Shown in pieces: positions 1 to 6,614 of a DNA stretch of 53,148 bases. Position 1 is the stretch's first letter; each line of letters opens with the position of its first letter. The translations under genes and the position numbers were made by a program. The DNA comes from a virus. The DNA lies in the IMG/VR virus record IMGVR_UViG_3300044640_000694, positions 1-53,148 of that record; one strand, given 5' to 3'. The notes beneath the pieces were generated by a model. It made no database searches, was not told the DNA's origin, and saw only the letters and a list, made by a program, of their open reading frames with translations.

Positions 1-1
1 A

Positions 2-181
2 ACAAACCCATACCTATATGATCCATACATAGGAAATGTTCCACGTAATAGCAATTTAGACAAAACAAAAATAGAAAAAATGCTATTAAGCAAATATTCA
101 AAAGAACTAGATGAAATGCAAGTTAGTATTAATACTTTATATGAGAGATATTACTCAATAAAGAAAAGTTACAATTTATAA
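2..181 (+). CDS. C-terminal end of an unidentified protein (partial)
   Basis: An open frame enters from the left edge and ends at the TAA at 179-181, giving about 59 residues. The visible tail starts with an aromatic and proline-rich stretch (PYLYDPYIGNVPR) and then becomes a charged, probably helical segment with many Lys and Glu. I do not recognise the family. The gene faces the minus-strand block that follows and ends 12 bases before it, so the two are convergent. The start and any upstream domains lie outside the window. Confidence 0.5.
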   Translation, partial: TNPYLYDPYIGNVPRNSNLDKTKIEKMLLSKYSKELDEMQVSINTLYERYYSIKKSYNL

Positions 182-193
182 ATTTTTTCAGAT

Positions 194-376
194 TTAGACC
201 TTATCCCACATCCTGATATCAGTAATAGTCATTCTGATTTTATCAGCGGTATCCTCATCATCAGCTTCAATAACCAATATAGCATTAAACAACTCTATGT
301 CAAATGTAACGGTTTGTCCATTTTGTTTATAGATCTCTAGAGCGATATCTGGTTTAACCTGGTATTTAAATTGCAT
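194..376 (-). CDS. Small hypothetical protein
   Basis: A 60-residue acidic protein beginning MQFKYQVKPDIALEIYK, read on the minus strand from an ATG at 376. It alternates short hydrophobic and charged stretches, consistent with a small alpha/beta fold, and has no membrane segment, cysteine cluster or recognisable motif. It is the last gene of a minus-strand run of small genes (849, 652, 451, 376). No clear Shine-Dalgarno site precedes the ATG, so translation may depend on the gene upstream. Function unknown. Confidence 0.5.
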   Translation of the reverse strand: MQFKYQVKPDIALEIYKQNGQTVTFDIELFNAILVIEADDEDTADKIRMTITDIRMWDKV

Positions 377-388
377 ATGGTTTGCTAA

Positions 389-451
389 CTATTTTTCGGG
401 GGCATCAAGTTTTCTTGAATCGTAAAAGTCATCCTGACTAATCGAAGTCAT
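389..451 (-). CDS. Possible 20-residue peptide
   Basis: A short minus-strand frame, MTSISQDDFYDSRKLDAPEK, starts at an ATG 6 bases after the stop of the 458-652 gene and ends 12 bases before the next gene. Its composition looks protein-like and it fills an otherwise empty gap in a tightly packed operon. There is no good ribosome binding site and the length is too small for a firm call. It could equally be intergenic sequence. Confidence 0.25.
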   Translation of the reverse strand: MTSISQDDFYDSRKLDAPEK

Positions 452-457
452 TCTTGA

Positions 458-652
458 CTAATCGATAATACTAACAATACTCTCTTCTACCAAATGGTCC
501 AGAATCTCTTCCTGAATATTAAACAACTGCTGTCTGACTGAATCAGCCATAGCAATAATAGCTGCATCATCCATTCCAGCATTCTTCATAGCTTCTTGAT
601 TATTCTTTTCTGCGATAGCTACCATCTTAGCTACAATCAAATACTTATCCAT
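458..652 (-). CDS. Small helical hypothetical protein
   Basis: A 64-residue protein (MDKYLIVAKMVAIAEKNNQ...) that should be mostly alpha-helical, rich in Ala, Glu and Met and ending in an acidic segment. I place the start at the ATG at 652 because it overlaps the stop of the upstream zinc-ribbon gene as TAATG, a usual termination-reinitiation arrangement. A GTG at 673 would add seven residues and overlap the upstream gene by 22 bases. No motif is recognisable and function is unknown. Confidence 0.5.
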   Translation of the reverse strand: MDKYLIVAKMVAIAEKNNQEAMKNAGMDDAAIIAMADSVRQQLFNIQEEILDHLVEESIVSIID

Positions 653-849
653 TACCATTTTCCCATCGGACACTCCGCTTGCTTAAGCGTACTCTTTAGT
701 TTCATAAAGCAACCACATTTGCGACATTTGACAAGTCGTTTGTCAAACCATTCGCAGGTATTGCATATGGCTAGTCGGGATTCGATAAGCTCTTTATCGG
801 ACCTTGGTTGGTTTGGATCAAATAGATCAAAGAAGGTTACGTCTCCCAT
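652..849 (-). CDS. Small zinc-ribbon protein
   Basis: A 65-residue protein with a short N-terminal region (FFDLFDPNQPRS) and a cysteine cluster: C29, C32, C42, C45, C47 and C60. The CxxC...CxxCxC pattern indicates a zinc ribbon. The ending ECPMGKW matches ECPIGLW in the gene at 7640-7894, so the two are paralogues. Start choice: the ATG at 849 lies 6 bases after a TGTTATAAT element at 856-864 and so should be leaderless. A longer frame from 909 would read through that promoter and is less likely. Small proteins of this type are frequent in phages, and their partner, DNA or protein, is not known here. Confidence 0.7.
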   Translation of the reverse strand: MGDVTFFDLFDPNQPRSDKELIESRLAICNTCEWFDKRLVKCRKCGCFMKLKSTLKQAECPMGKW

Positions 850-855
850 GGATAT

Positions 856-861
856 ATTATA
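856..861 (-). promoter_or_regulatory. Extended -10 promoter for the 849 operon
   Basis: On the minus strand the sequence reads TGT TATAAT, then 6 bases, then the ATG at 849. The perfect -10 hexamer with a TG extension and the short distance predict a transcript beginning at or next to the start codon. It would drive the zinc-ribbon gene and the small genes after it. Confidence 0.55.
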
Positions 862-977
862 ACATAAGGTGAGGTTTGTCAATATCAGACATTTGTCAAT
901 ACCTGGCATATTTAGGATACTTGCACATAGGGCACGGGACGTGGGTGGGGTGCAGGGTATCTCTATATACCGCCGAA

Positions 978-1217
978 TTAATTTATCGAACGCTTTATGA
1001 GCGACTCAAATACCGCTCGTTTTAAAACCGAAAGATCTATTTTTGCCGAAGCCTCATACTTGTCTATTTCTTCAAGTGCCAGTAGCGTGAGGTCTTCTCT
1101 AACATAGGCCACTCGCTCGTAGAAGTTATCTAGATCTTCTTCTTTGATGTGTGGACCATCGCAATCCCAGCTGCTCACACAGAATGGACATAGGTATTTC
1201 CCATCATTCAGTTTCAT
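978..1217 (-). CDS. Small hypothetical protein with N-terminal Cys/His cluster
   Basis: A 79-residue protein with CPFC at residues 10-13, then C19 and H23, a possible small zinc site, followed by a charged helical C-terminal half. Its ATG overlaps the end of the beta-hydroxylase-like gene by 14 bases, so it is the third gene of the sulfotransferase operon (2443, 1797, 1217). The role is unknown. The 128 bases between its end and the 849 gene hold no further supported gene, only the promoter at 856-861. Confidence 0.55.
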   Translation of the reverse strand: MKLNDGKYLCPFCVSSWDCDGPHIKEEDLDNFYERVAYVREDLTLLALEEIDKYEASAKIDLSVLKRAVFESLIKRSIN

Positions 1218-1797
1218 CGATAAACCTTATTCCTTCCAGGTATTCGTTTGGTAAAACATCAAGGATTAGATGAATCCTGTTGTCATCACTAGCATTTTTG
1301 ACACTGTGATACTTTATGTTATTAAGCTCGTACAATATTCCAGTTTTTAAATTTCTAACGTCTATTCCAGAAGAAAACGTAACAAGATAATTTGTTTTAA
1401 TTGGAATATGAAATCTTCTAGCCACATATAGGACATCAGATCTATCTTTGTGTGTCCTTATTCTGCTTCTTGGCTTCATATTGATAAACTCTGCACGGAT
1501 AAGCTTTCCACCTGCCAAAGACTCTACATAGCTAACAATGTCAGCAAATTCTTTTCTGGCTGCATCTGATGACAGGTTTCTTTTAGTTACACAAATACCG
1601 TCTGTTCCAAAGCTGTGGAAATAGTCCAGGGACCTTATCTCAAAAGCAAAGGTATCTTTATGAGTCTCATATGAATTTTGACGACTTGTATCTATCAGCC
1701 ACTCATCATAATAGGATAATACTTCTTTAGATATAGATTCTATAGCTACCTCGCCAAATTCTTCAAAGCACCAGTCATCACGCTTGTTTTTTAGCAT
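1204..1797 (-). CDS. Aspartyl/asparaginyl beta-hydroxylase-like 2-oxoglutarate oxygenase
   Basis: A 197-residue protein whose second half matches the aspartyl/asparaginyl beta-hydroxylase (Asp_Arg_Hydrox) pattern. RTHKD supplies H116 and D118, FHIPI follows at about 130, and YHSVKNAS with H164 is followed by NRIHLILD with R174. In the family the two His (with or without the Asp) hold iron and the Arg binds 2-oxoglutarate. The fold is a double-stranded beta-helix. Family members hydroxylate Asp or Asn side chains in proteins, and the substrate here is unknown. The start overlaps the sulfotransferase gene by 20 bases, so the two are translated together. This is a different subfamily from the six oxygenases at 16271-21817. 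Confidence 0.75.
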   Translation of the reverse strand: MLKNKRDDWCFEEFGEVAIESISKEVLSYYDEWLIDTSRQNSYETHKDTFAFEIRSLDYFHSFGTDGICVTKRNLSSDAARKEFADIVSYVESLAGGKLIRAEFINMKPRSRIRTHKDRSDVLYVARRFHIPIKTNYLVTFSSGIDVRNLKTGILYELNNIKYHSVKNASDDNRIHLILDVLPNEYLEGIRFIDETE

Positions 1798-2443
1798 AAG
1801 CCCACACCTCCAGATCTAACATATTTAAATCTGTTATCAAATTGTTATATTTATTTATAACATTTTGTTCTATAATCGAAGATTCGTTAATCTTAAAACC
1901 ATTTAGATCAATATCAAGTATTTCACTTACCCTGGAATACTTTTCTTTATTGTCAAAATCTACAAGAATTGTTTTATTCTTTTGTATAGTATCTACAATA
2001 GACTCAATTTCAGTACCATAGTTTTTTACAAACCAACAGTTTTCAGCCATTTGTAGTAAATTTGTTATATTTTTGTTATATTTAGGCATATCAACTTCTC
2101 CAGTTAAAAACTTTGAGTTGATATTTACAAAGCTTTCTATTTTATTTGTGGTCAAATAGTATTCAATTAGTTCTTCAAGAGATAGATAGCTATGGAATTT
2201 ATCACGAATATAGTTTATGTAGCTAAAAGTAAGATCTACTGGATTTCTAAAAATTGCAAAATTAGTATCTACATCTTTTATTGGAGTAGTTGCGAAATGA
2301 CCACTAATAAAATCATAATTAGAAAAAGACTCTGGAAGCTCTCTTATGTGACCAGAAAAAACTTTTTTACCTGATTTATTTATTGCAAACTCTCTTACAA
2401 ATACCCCACTGGTCCTGGGTATGTGAAGGTGATAAATAGACAT
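1778..2443 (-). CDS. Sulfotransferase-like protein
   Basis: A 221-residue protein. The N-terminus MSIYHLHIPRTSG resembles the HIPKTGG loop that binds the 5'-phosphosulfate of PAPS, and FAIFRNPVDLTFSYI (R66, S74) resembles the 3'-phosphate-binding RDPxxRxxS motif of carbohydrate sulfotransferases. Such enzymes move sulfate from PAPS to a sugar or other hydroxyl. I chose the ATG at 2443 because TGATACAAT ends 7 bases before it. An upstream in-frame start would add eight residues lying over that promoter. It heads an operon with the beta-hydroxylase-like gene. Possible roles are modification of the virion glycan or host surface. The Lys of the classical loop is Arg here, so activity is uncertain. 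Confidence 0.65.
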   Translation of the reverse strand: MSIYHLHIPRTSGVFVREFAINKSGKKVFSGHIRELPESFSNYDFISGHFATTPIKDVDTNFAIFRNPVDLTFSYINYIRDKFHSYLSLEELIEYYLTTNKIESFVNINSKFLTGEVDMPKYNKNITNLLQMAENCWFVKNYGTEIESIVDTIQKNKTILVDFDNKEKYSRVSEILDIDLNGFKINESSIIEQNVINKYNNLITDLNMLDLEVWAYAKKQA

Positions 2444-2450
2444 ACTACAT

Positions 2451-2456
2451 ATTGTA
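2451..2456 (-). promoter_or_regulatory. Extended -10 promoter for the sulfotransferase operon
   Basis: Minus strand reads TGA TACAAT, 7 bases, then the ATG at 2443. It sits back to back with a + strand TATAAT at 2477-2482, so the 48 bases between the two genes form a compact divergent promoter. No good -35 element is visible. Confidence 0.5.
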
Positions 2457-2476
2457 TCAGAACTCAAAAAAGCAAC

Positions 2477-2482
2477 TATAAT
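2477..2482 (+). promoter_or_regulatory. -10 element for the holin-like gene
   Basis: TATAAT followed by 9 bases and the ATG at 2492. The TG extension is absent and no Shine-Dalgarno site fits in the gap, so the transcript would have almost no leader. Confidence 0.45.
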
Positions 2483-2491
2483 TGTAGTATT

Positions 2492-2770
2492 ATGTCAATA
2501 GAGTCCTGGATCGGTATTATTGTAGGAATTACTACCATCATCACATCAGCAGGGCTGGGAGTACGTTGGCTAACAAGACATTATTTTGATGAAATTAAAG
2601 CAGAGCTAAAACCAAACAGTGGATCAAGTATTAAGGATCAGATAACAAGACTTGAAGCAAAGCAGCAAGAGCTTGAAAAGAAAATGGATTCACAGCACAA
2701 TAAGCTTGAGAAAAAAATTGACAAGATGTTTGATGCATTAATTGATCACTTGTCATCCAACAACAAGTAA
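2492..2770 (+). CDS. Holin-like small membrane protein with coiled coil
   Basis: A 92-residue protein: MSIESW, one strongly hydrophobic segment (about residues 7-27, IGIIVGITTIITSAGLGVRWL), a basic turn, then a charged coiled coil with heptad-like Leu and Lys/Glu spacing (residues 40-92). This layout matches small single-span phage membrane proteins often annotated as holins (DUF2746-like). Holins permeabilise the inner membrane so that the endolysin can act. The peptidoglycan enzymes lie at 7899-9022, not next to it, so the holin call rests on architecture alone. The start at 2492 is preferred over a longer frame from 2423, which crosses the divergent promoters. Confidence 0.5.
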   Translation: MSIESWIGIIVGITTIITSAGLGVRWLTRHYFDEIKAELKPNSGSSIKDQITRLEAKQQELEKKMDSQHNKLEKKIDKMFDALIDHLSSNNK

Positions 2771-2805
2771 TATACTATATATAATATATTTAAGCATTTA
2801 TATAC

Positions 2806-2841
2806 CTAGATAACTAGATATATTTCTAGCTAGATATATTT
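2806..2841. repeat. Iterated CTAG/CTAGATA repeats
   Basis: CTAGATA occurs at 2806, 2814 and 2830, with a further CTAG at 2826. The 12-mer CTAGATATATTT is repeated exactly at 2814-2825 and 2830-2841. The spacings are multiples of four bases. The repeats could be protein-binding sites or an AT-rich unwinding element. The sequence alone does not say which. Confidence 0.45.
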
Positions 2842-2989
2842 ATTTAATTAATATATATACTACCAAATCCTGATGCGTTGTCAAGTCTTATTTTGATAAC
2901 ACTTTTGTAACAATTGTATATAATACTTATAACAACCCTTTATTTACTTGACTCGTTATAATTCTGTTATCTTGACTTTTATTTTCTGA

Positions 2990-2995
2990 TATAAT
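2990..2995 (+). promoter_or_regulatory. Extended -10 promoter just upstream of a hairpin
   Basis: TGATATAAT (2987-2995) would start RNA at about 3001-3002, which is the first base of the hairpin at 3002-3048. A TTGACT lies 12 bases upstream, too close to be a standard -35. Confidence 0.45.
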
Positions 2996-3001
2996 TTATA
3001 T

Positions 3002-3054
3002 GCTAGTGCTCAGGGTAGTCTCTCATACCCACCATCCTGGGTACTAGCTTTTTT
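3002..3054 (+). terminator. Intrinsic terminator or short structured RNA
   Basis: Bases 3002-3014 pair with 3036-3048 to give 13 pairs, two of them G-U. The 21-base loop can form a further small stem, and six T residues follow at 3049-3054. This is a strong intrinsic terminator on the + strand. It may end transcripts from the holin-like gene. Because a promoter fires at its first base, it could also be the whole of a roughly 50-base RNA. Confidence 0.65.
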
Positions 3055-3068
3055 ATTTATTATGGTTG

Positions 3069-3074
3069 TATAAT
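3069..3074 (+). promoter_or_regulatory. -10 element for fibre cassette A
   Basis: TATAAT, 6 bases, then the ATG at 3081, which predicts a leaderless mRNA. It comes 15 bases after the terminator, so cassette A is an independent transcription unit. Confidence 0.5.
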
Positions 3075-3080
3075 ATTACT

Positions 3081-3458
3081 ATGTCTTGTTCTCCTGAAAT
3101 CTTTGGTGCTAACCCTGCCAACATTAAATGGCAAGTTGTTAGAGGTGATACCTCATCCTTGCGTATTGAATTCTTTGAAAATGATGAAGTTACACCTTTT
3201 GATATTTCAGATTGGGAATTTGCTGCTACTACTTATGATTTCCGTGGTGATGTTCTAGACGAGCTAGAAACTGATGCTGGAAATGGTTACGTAGATATTA
3301 CTGCATGCTCAGACATTACATCTTTGTGGGGTACTGGATACTCTTCCACAGTTGCAGAGCTAGCTTTTGACCTTCAGGTAACCATTGATGATACAATTTG
3401 GACACCAGTTATTGGAACCATAACTGTTCTTGGTGATGTTACTGGGGGAAGTCTCTAA
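3081..3458 (+). CDS. Small Ig-like/BppU-N-type virion module, copy 1
   Basis: A 125-residue beta-rich protein. The stretch WQVVRGDTSSLRIEFF followed by PFDISDWEF matches WTVVRGDTASFRVYV...PLNIPDWDI in the gene at 9634, and more loosely the gene at 4295. Such small beta domains resemble the N-terminal domain of phage baseplate or receptor-binding proteins (BppU-like) that docks onto the tail tip. The start is the ATG at 3081, six bases after TATAAT. A TTG 15 bases upstream would put the promoter inside the gene. It is followed by a tiny gene with a TAATG overlap, an order repeated at 9634-10268. Confidence 0.6.
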   Translation: MSCSPEIFGANPANIKWQVVRGDTSSLRIEFFENDEVTPFDISDWEFAATTYDFRGDVLDELETDAGNGYVDITACSDITSLWGTGYSSTVAELAFDLQVTIDDTIWTPVIGTITVLGDVTGGSL

Positions 3459-3544
3459 TGCCAGTTATAAAAATTTCTAACAATACCCCAAGTCTTCCAC
3501 CAGTTGTAAAGATTAAGGGAAAAACTTTTAAGACTTCAAAGTAG
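3458..3544 (+). CDS. 28-residue basic peptide gene
   Basis: The frame MPVIKISNNTPSLPPVVKIK... starts at an ATG overlapping the preceding stop (TAATG) and ends 6 bases before the collagen-like gene. It is Lys- and Pro-rich. The gene in the equivalent place in cassette B (10044-10268) also starts at a TAATG overlap and encodes a longer Lys/Pro-rich protein. This conserved order supports it being real, although it is too short to assign a function. Confidence 0.45.
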   Translation: MPVIKISNNTPSLPPVVKIKGKTFKTSK

Positions 3545-3550
3545 GAAAAG

Positions 3551-4276
3551 ATGGCAATCAGTAAAAGCATGGACTTTCCGTCTAGCAAAAAAACTGGATA
3601 TGCTGAAGTTGCACAACAATCTCAAATTCTAGATCCTCAAATATCATATATACCAGTTCCAGGACCTCAAGGTCCAGCAGGCGATCCAGGTGCTCAGGGT
3701 CCTAGAGGAGAAAAGGGTGAGCGTGGAGAAAAGGGTGACCCTGGTCCACGTGGAGAGTCAGGAAAGCCTGGTAAAAATGGACAGGATGGAAAAACCTATT
3801 TACCAGTTTATGGACAGGATGCAGGGTGGGCAAGGTATTTTGATAAAAAAGAAAAGATAGTTCCTATAGGTGCAACCAGAGGAATCGATGGCTGGGTAAC
3901 TATTAATCTAGATATCTCAAAATCAGATGAGAAATATTTGCCAACAAACTCTGTTAGTCTTTATAATGAGAACTCAAAAAGAATAAATCTAAAATGGTTA
4001 AAGATAGGGTCTCAGGTAGACATTACCTACACATTTGAGGTAGAGACATTTTCAAATAATACTGAGTTGTGGTGTCGAACAATATTCCCAGGCACTGATA
4101 GTCAAACAACGTCTCTCGTTGGAACTCTTAAATATCAATATCTATATGAGTTTTCAATTACTCACAAGGTATATGTTGATAGTGAAATGATTAAGATTAA
4201 TGGAGCAGCTGTACAGCTACGTTCAGATATAGATGCCTTGGCCAGACTAACATCTATAGCAATTTCTGTATCTTAG
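3551..4276 (+). CDS. Collagen-like virion fibre protein
   Basis: A 241-residue protein. Residues 38-79 are fourteen uninterrupted Gly-X-Y triplets (GPQGPAGDPG... to GQDG), the sequence of a collagen triple helix. Pro occupies the Y position in three triplets (GDP twice, GKP) and Lys in two (GEK twice), the sites collagen prolyl and lysyl hydroxylases modify. About 35 N-terminal residues may anchor the protein. The C-terminal 160 residues look like a beta-rich head that could trimerise or bind a receptor. Collagen stalks are known in phage tail fibres. The six P4H-type oxygenases at 16271-21817 make it a candidate substrate, by inference only. The sequence AGGA precedes the ATG. Confidence 0.8.
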   Translation: MAISKSMDFPSSKKTGYAEVAQQSQILDPQISYIPVPGPQGPAGDPGAQGPRGEKGERGEKGDPGPRGESGKPGKNGQDGKTYLPVYGQDAGWARYFDKKEKIVPIGATRGIDGWVTINLDISKSDEKYLPTNSVSLYNENSKRINLKWLKIGSQVDITYTFEVETFSNNTELWCRTIFPGTDSQTTSLVGTLKYQYLYEFSITHKVYVDSEMIKINGAAVQLRSDIDALARLTSIAISVS

Positions 4277-4281
4277 CATGC

Positions 4282-4287
4282 TATAAT
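4282..4287 (+). promoter_or_regulatory. Extended -10 promoter
   Basis: TGCTATAAT (4279-4287), 7 bases, then the ATG at 4295. This is the common arrangement in this genome and predicts a leaderless transcript. Confidence 0.55.
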
Positions 4288-4294
4288 AATAGTT

Positions 4295-4642
4295 ATGGCA
4301 TTTCCAGGAACTTATAACATTAATTATTACGAGGGTGATACCTACGAGTTTAAGATCTACCCAAAAAATTCTGTTGGGGCAACCTTTGACCTATCTGGCT
4401 ACTCTGTTCAGTTTTTTATTGCTACTGCACGTGGCTCAGGGGCAACTCAATACGAGTGTCAAGCATCAATCAGCGTTGATAGCGTTGTAACCTGCAAGAT
4501 TCCTCCAGGAGTTGGAAGACAGCTAACAGCTGGAACTACATATTACTACGATGTTGAGGTTAGAAAGCCTGCAGATGGCACAGTCTACACTTTGCTTACT
4601 GGAACGGTATCGGTAACTGCAGATGTTTCTGGAGCAGCATAA
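4295..4642 (+). CDS. Small Ig-like/BppU-N-type virion module, copy 2
   Basis: A 115-residue beta-rich protein with YYEGDTYEFKIYPKN...FDLSGYSVQFFIA, the same layout as the genes at 3081 and 9634 (a [R/E]GDT turn, a strand, D[I/L]S, a strand, and a closing GTxxVxxDV). It is probably a tail-tip docking or decoration domain. The stop overlaps the next start (TAATG), so the two genes form a unit behind the promoter at 4282. Confidence 0.55.
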   Translation: MAFPGTYNINYYEGDTYEFKIYPKNSVGATFDLSGYSVQFFIATARGSGATQYECQASISVDSVVTCKIPPGVGRQLTAGTTYYYDVEVRKPADGTVYTLLTGTVSVTADVSGAA

Positions 4643-5220
4643 TGGCAGAAGTCTTACTATCTTCTGACGAGCTAACGGTTCTTGGTGGACCAGCAGAAAT
4701 TAGCGTAGACGTTGATTTTGGACCGCAGGGTGACCGTGGAAGCCTTATTCTTTATGGTTTGGGTAAGCCAGATGACGTAGTTTTGCCAGAAACACCACAA
4801 GTTTATGATTCGTATATTAATCTTTTGACATCTGACGATGAGTATCAGTTTATGTATCAGTTTATTGCTGGACCAAACAGCGGAACCCCAATATGGACAA
4901 AGCTATTTAAGCTTACTCCAAATATTTATTCTGAAAATGTTGTAAGAACTTTTGTGGCTGGTCAAATAGATATAAATATTCCAGTAGCAGCAATTGTACC
5001 AGGCGATCTTGTTGGAAACTACACAGCTGAAAATTTTAACATTCAAGCAAATGTTCTTGGAACATCTCCAATTTCTCTAGGAGTCTCAGTCTCTGAGATT
5101 CAGATTGTTAATGATTTAGTTTCTCTACCAATATCTATTAATGCTATTGAATATTCAGAATCCGAGTGGGTATCGGTAGAAGGTCAAAAAACAGTTCATT
5201 TGCTTATTACTGTGGTATAA
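4642..5220 (+). CDS. Putative minor tail/fibre protein
   Basis: A 192-residue beta-rich protein, translationally coupled to the Ig-like gene. Residues near 25-34 read DFGPQGDRGS, a collagen-like junction of the sort seen in phage fibre adaptors, followed by a region common in fibre proteins (P...YDSYINLLTSDDEYQFMYQF...W). No enzyme motif is present. Neighbours and composition suggest a virion surface component, but the family is not recognised with certainty. Confidence 0.5.
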   Translation: MAEVLLSSDELTVLGGPAEISVDVDFGPQGDRGSLILYGLGKPDDVVLPETPQVYDSYINLLTSDDEYQFMYQFIAGPNSGTPIWTKLFKLTPNIYSENVVRTFVAGQIDINIPVAAIVPGDLVGNYTAENFNIQANVLGTSPISLGVSVSEIQIVNDLVSLPISINAIEYSESEWVSVEGQKTVHLLITVV

Positions 5221-5221
5221 T
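5216..5221 (+). promoter_or_regulatory. Extended -10 promoter overlapping a stop codon
   Basis: TGGTATAAT overlaps the TAA of the 4642 gene. RNA would start near 5228, leaving about 11 bases before the ATG at 5240, which include GGTGAT as a possible ribosome site. Confidence 0.45.
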
Positions 5222-5239
5222 TTGAACTGGTGATAATTA

Positions 5240-5974
5240 ATGGCTTCTGAAAATATTGGATCTCTCTACCCCACAAAAATGCCAGGGTATGATGATGCAG
5301 CAGACATCCAAGCTGCACTCCGACTATATCACTATGGCTCAGACTCATATGAGCCAGACAATACTAACGAATCTCAGATTCCACCTAACTCTATTGCTGG
5401 CTATTTAAAGGCACTAGACACAAGGGTAGATGCTGTTGAGGGTACTGGAATTGGATCAGAATATTCGGCTACAGAGCCAACAAGTCCAGCAAATGGATTT
5501 ATTTGGGTAGATACAGACAGCGTTGTTCCAATAATTGAAAATCCTACTTGGCAACTTATCGACTCTGGAACTCTTTCTGGGTCTTCTCTTTCAGTTACTG
5601 GAATTTCTGGAGAAAAGTTCTACGTTGTCTTAAAAGACTGGAGTCACTCAAACACAGGCAGCGAGCTTGGCCTAGTGATTAGATTTAATTCTGATTCAGG
5701 ACCCAATTATGTAAACACTGGTGGTCTAATATCTGCTTCTGGACTTTCTTCTCCAACATTCCCAAATACGGCAACCCAAGACTTAACTATTGAGGTGGAT
5801 CTGTCAAATACAGGTGCTTTCTTGAAGCCAGTATCAACTATTGCAGACACTGCTGAAGGACCATATTTTGGATATTACAAGAATACAAATGAAATTACAT
5901 CAGTTCAGCTAACACTTTCTGGATCAGGTAATTTTGATGGCGGAAACTATCAGATTTGGAGCTATCAGGTATGA
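5240..5974 (+). CDS. Tail-fibre-like protein
   Basis: A 244-residue protein. Its N-terminal part (YPTKMPGYDDAADIQAALRLYHYG, then SIAGYLKALDTRVDAVEG) resembles attachment regions of phage fibres, and the C-terminal 140 residues (GTLSGSSLSVTGISG...) are a beta-sandwich-like head. A short linker ATEPTSPANGFIWVDTDS is of a type often found in tail fibres. The stop overlaps the next start (ATGA). It is probably a receptor-binding or fibre subunit, with no specific target visible. Confidence 0.55.
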   Translation: MASENIGSLYPTKMPGYDDAADIQAALRLYHYGSDSYEPDNTNESQIPPNSIAGYLKALDTRVDAVEGTGIGSEYSATEPTSPANGFIWVDTDSVVPIIENPTWQLIDSGTLSGSSLSVTGISGEKFYVVLKDWSHSNTGSELGLVIRFNSDSGPNYVNTGGLISASGLSSPTFPNTATQDLTIEVDLSNTGAFLKPVSTIADTAEGPYFGYYKNTNEITSVQLTLSGSGNFDGGNYQIWSYQV

Positions 5975-6606
5975 CAACTATTTCATCTAACTCAAAAGTA
6001 GCCTACATTTATGACGAAGCTACTGATACATGGTATCCAACTGCTGGTCTTGCTAGTACTTCTGCAAACTATTCCTGGACTGGGATTCACAACTTTTCTG
6101 AAACAGTATCTTTTGAAGAGTCTGTTGTTGCAAAAGGCGGAGTTAACAATTTTCAAAACGAAACCGCTCGTGATGCAGCAATGACTGCACCAGTTGCAAA
6201 TGGTACTGTTGTTTTTGTTAGGCAGGATAATCTTGGAAACACAATAAATCAAGTTCAATACTATAGTGGTGGATCATGGATTCCAGCTATGCTAACATTT
6301 ATTGATGAGAAGACTGCTTCCTACACCCTAGCACTACCAGACAATGGAAAGTTAATCAAGGTTAATAGCACATCAGATCTAGAAGTTACCATTCCAGCAG
6401 AAGCATCTGTTGCTTTCCCAATTGGCTCTAGGCTTGAAGTAATACGCTATGGAACTGGAGAAGTTAGCATAGCTGCAGCCTCTGGGTCTGGGGTAACAAT
6501 AAGAAGTAAAAACAATAATAAGAAAATTTCCGTTCAGTATTCTGGAGCAATGCTAACAAAGATTGGCTCTGATGAGTGGCATTTGATTGGTGATCTGAAG
6601 GCATAG
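5971..6606 (+). CDS. Fibre protein with C-terminal module shared with the 13708 fibre
   Basis: A 211-residue protein starting at the ATG that overlaps the preceding stop (ATGA). A TTG 15 bases upstream is less likely. Its last 100 residues (TASYTLALPDNGKLI... IPAEASVAFPIGSRLEVIRYGTGEVSIA) align with the end of the 13708-15423 fibre (TDSYTLSNLDERDTI... IPTNASVAYPVGTTLDIIQTGTGQVTIA). In both places the next gene encodes an FFP-repeat protein. This module therefore probably forms a fibre tip or an interface with that neighbour. Confidence 0.6.
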   Translation: MTTISSNSKVAYIYDEATDTWYPTAGLASTSANYSWTGIHNFSETVSFEESVVAKGGVNNFQNETARDAAMTAPVANGTVVFVRQDNLGNTINQVQYYSGGSWIPAMLTFIDEKTASYTLALPDNGKLIKVNSTSDLEVTIPAEASVAFPIGSRLEVIRYGTGEVSIAAASGSGVTIRSKNNNKKISVQYSGAMLTKIGSDEWHLIGDLKA

Positions 6607-6614
6607 GTGATGCA

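Larger units (their letters stand above)
2771..3080. other. AT-rich non-coding region
   Basis: This 310-base gap has no gene. It contains clustered CTAG elements (2806-2841), several TATAAT hexamers (about 2919, 2957 and 2990), a 13-bp hairpin with a T run (3002-3054) and the promoter of the next gene. It is the largest gene-free stretch in the window and separates the accessory genes from the tail-fibre genes. Confidence 0.7.

Noticed and set aside
596-862. Plus-strand 88-codon frame in the small-gene block
   Set aside because: It is antisense to two coupled minus-strand genes, one with a clear zinc ribbon, and has no protein-like features.
2948-2962. TTGACT close to TATAAT as a standard promoter
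   Set aside because: The hexamers are only three bases apart, so they cannot act as a -35/-10 pair. TTGACT at 2972 is also too close (12 bases) to the TATAAT at 2990.
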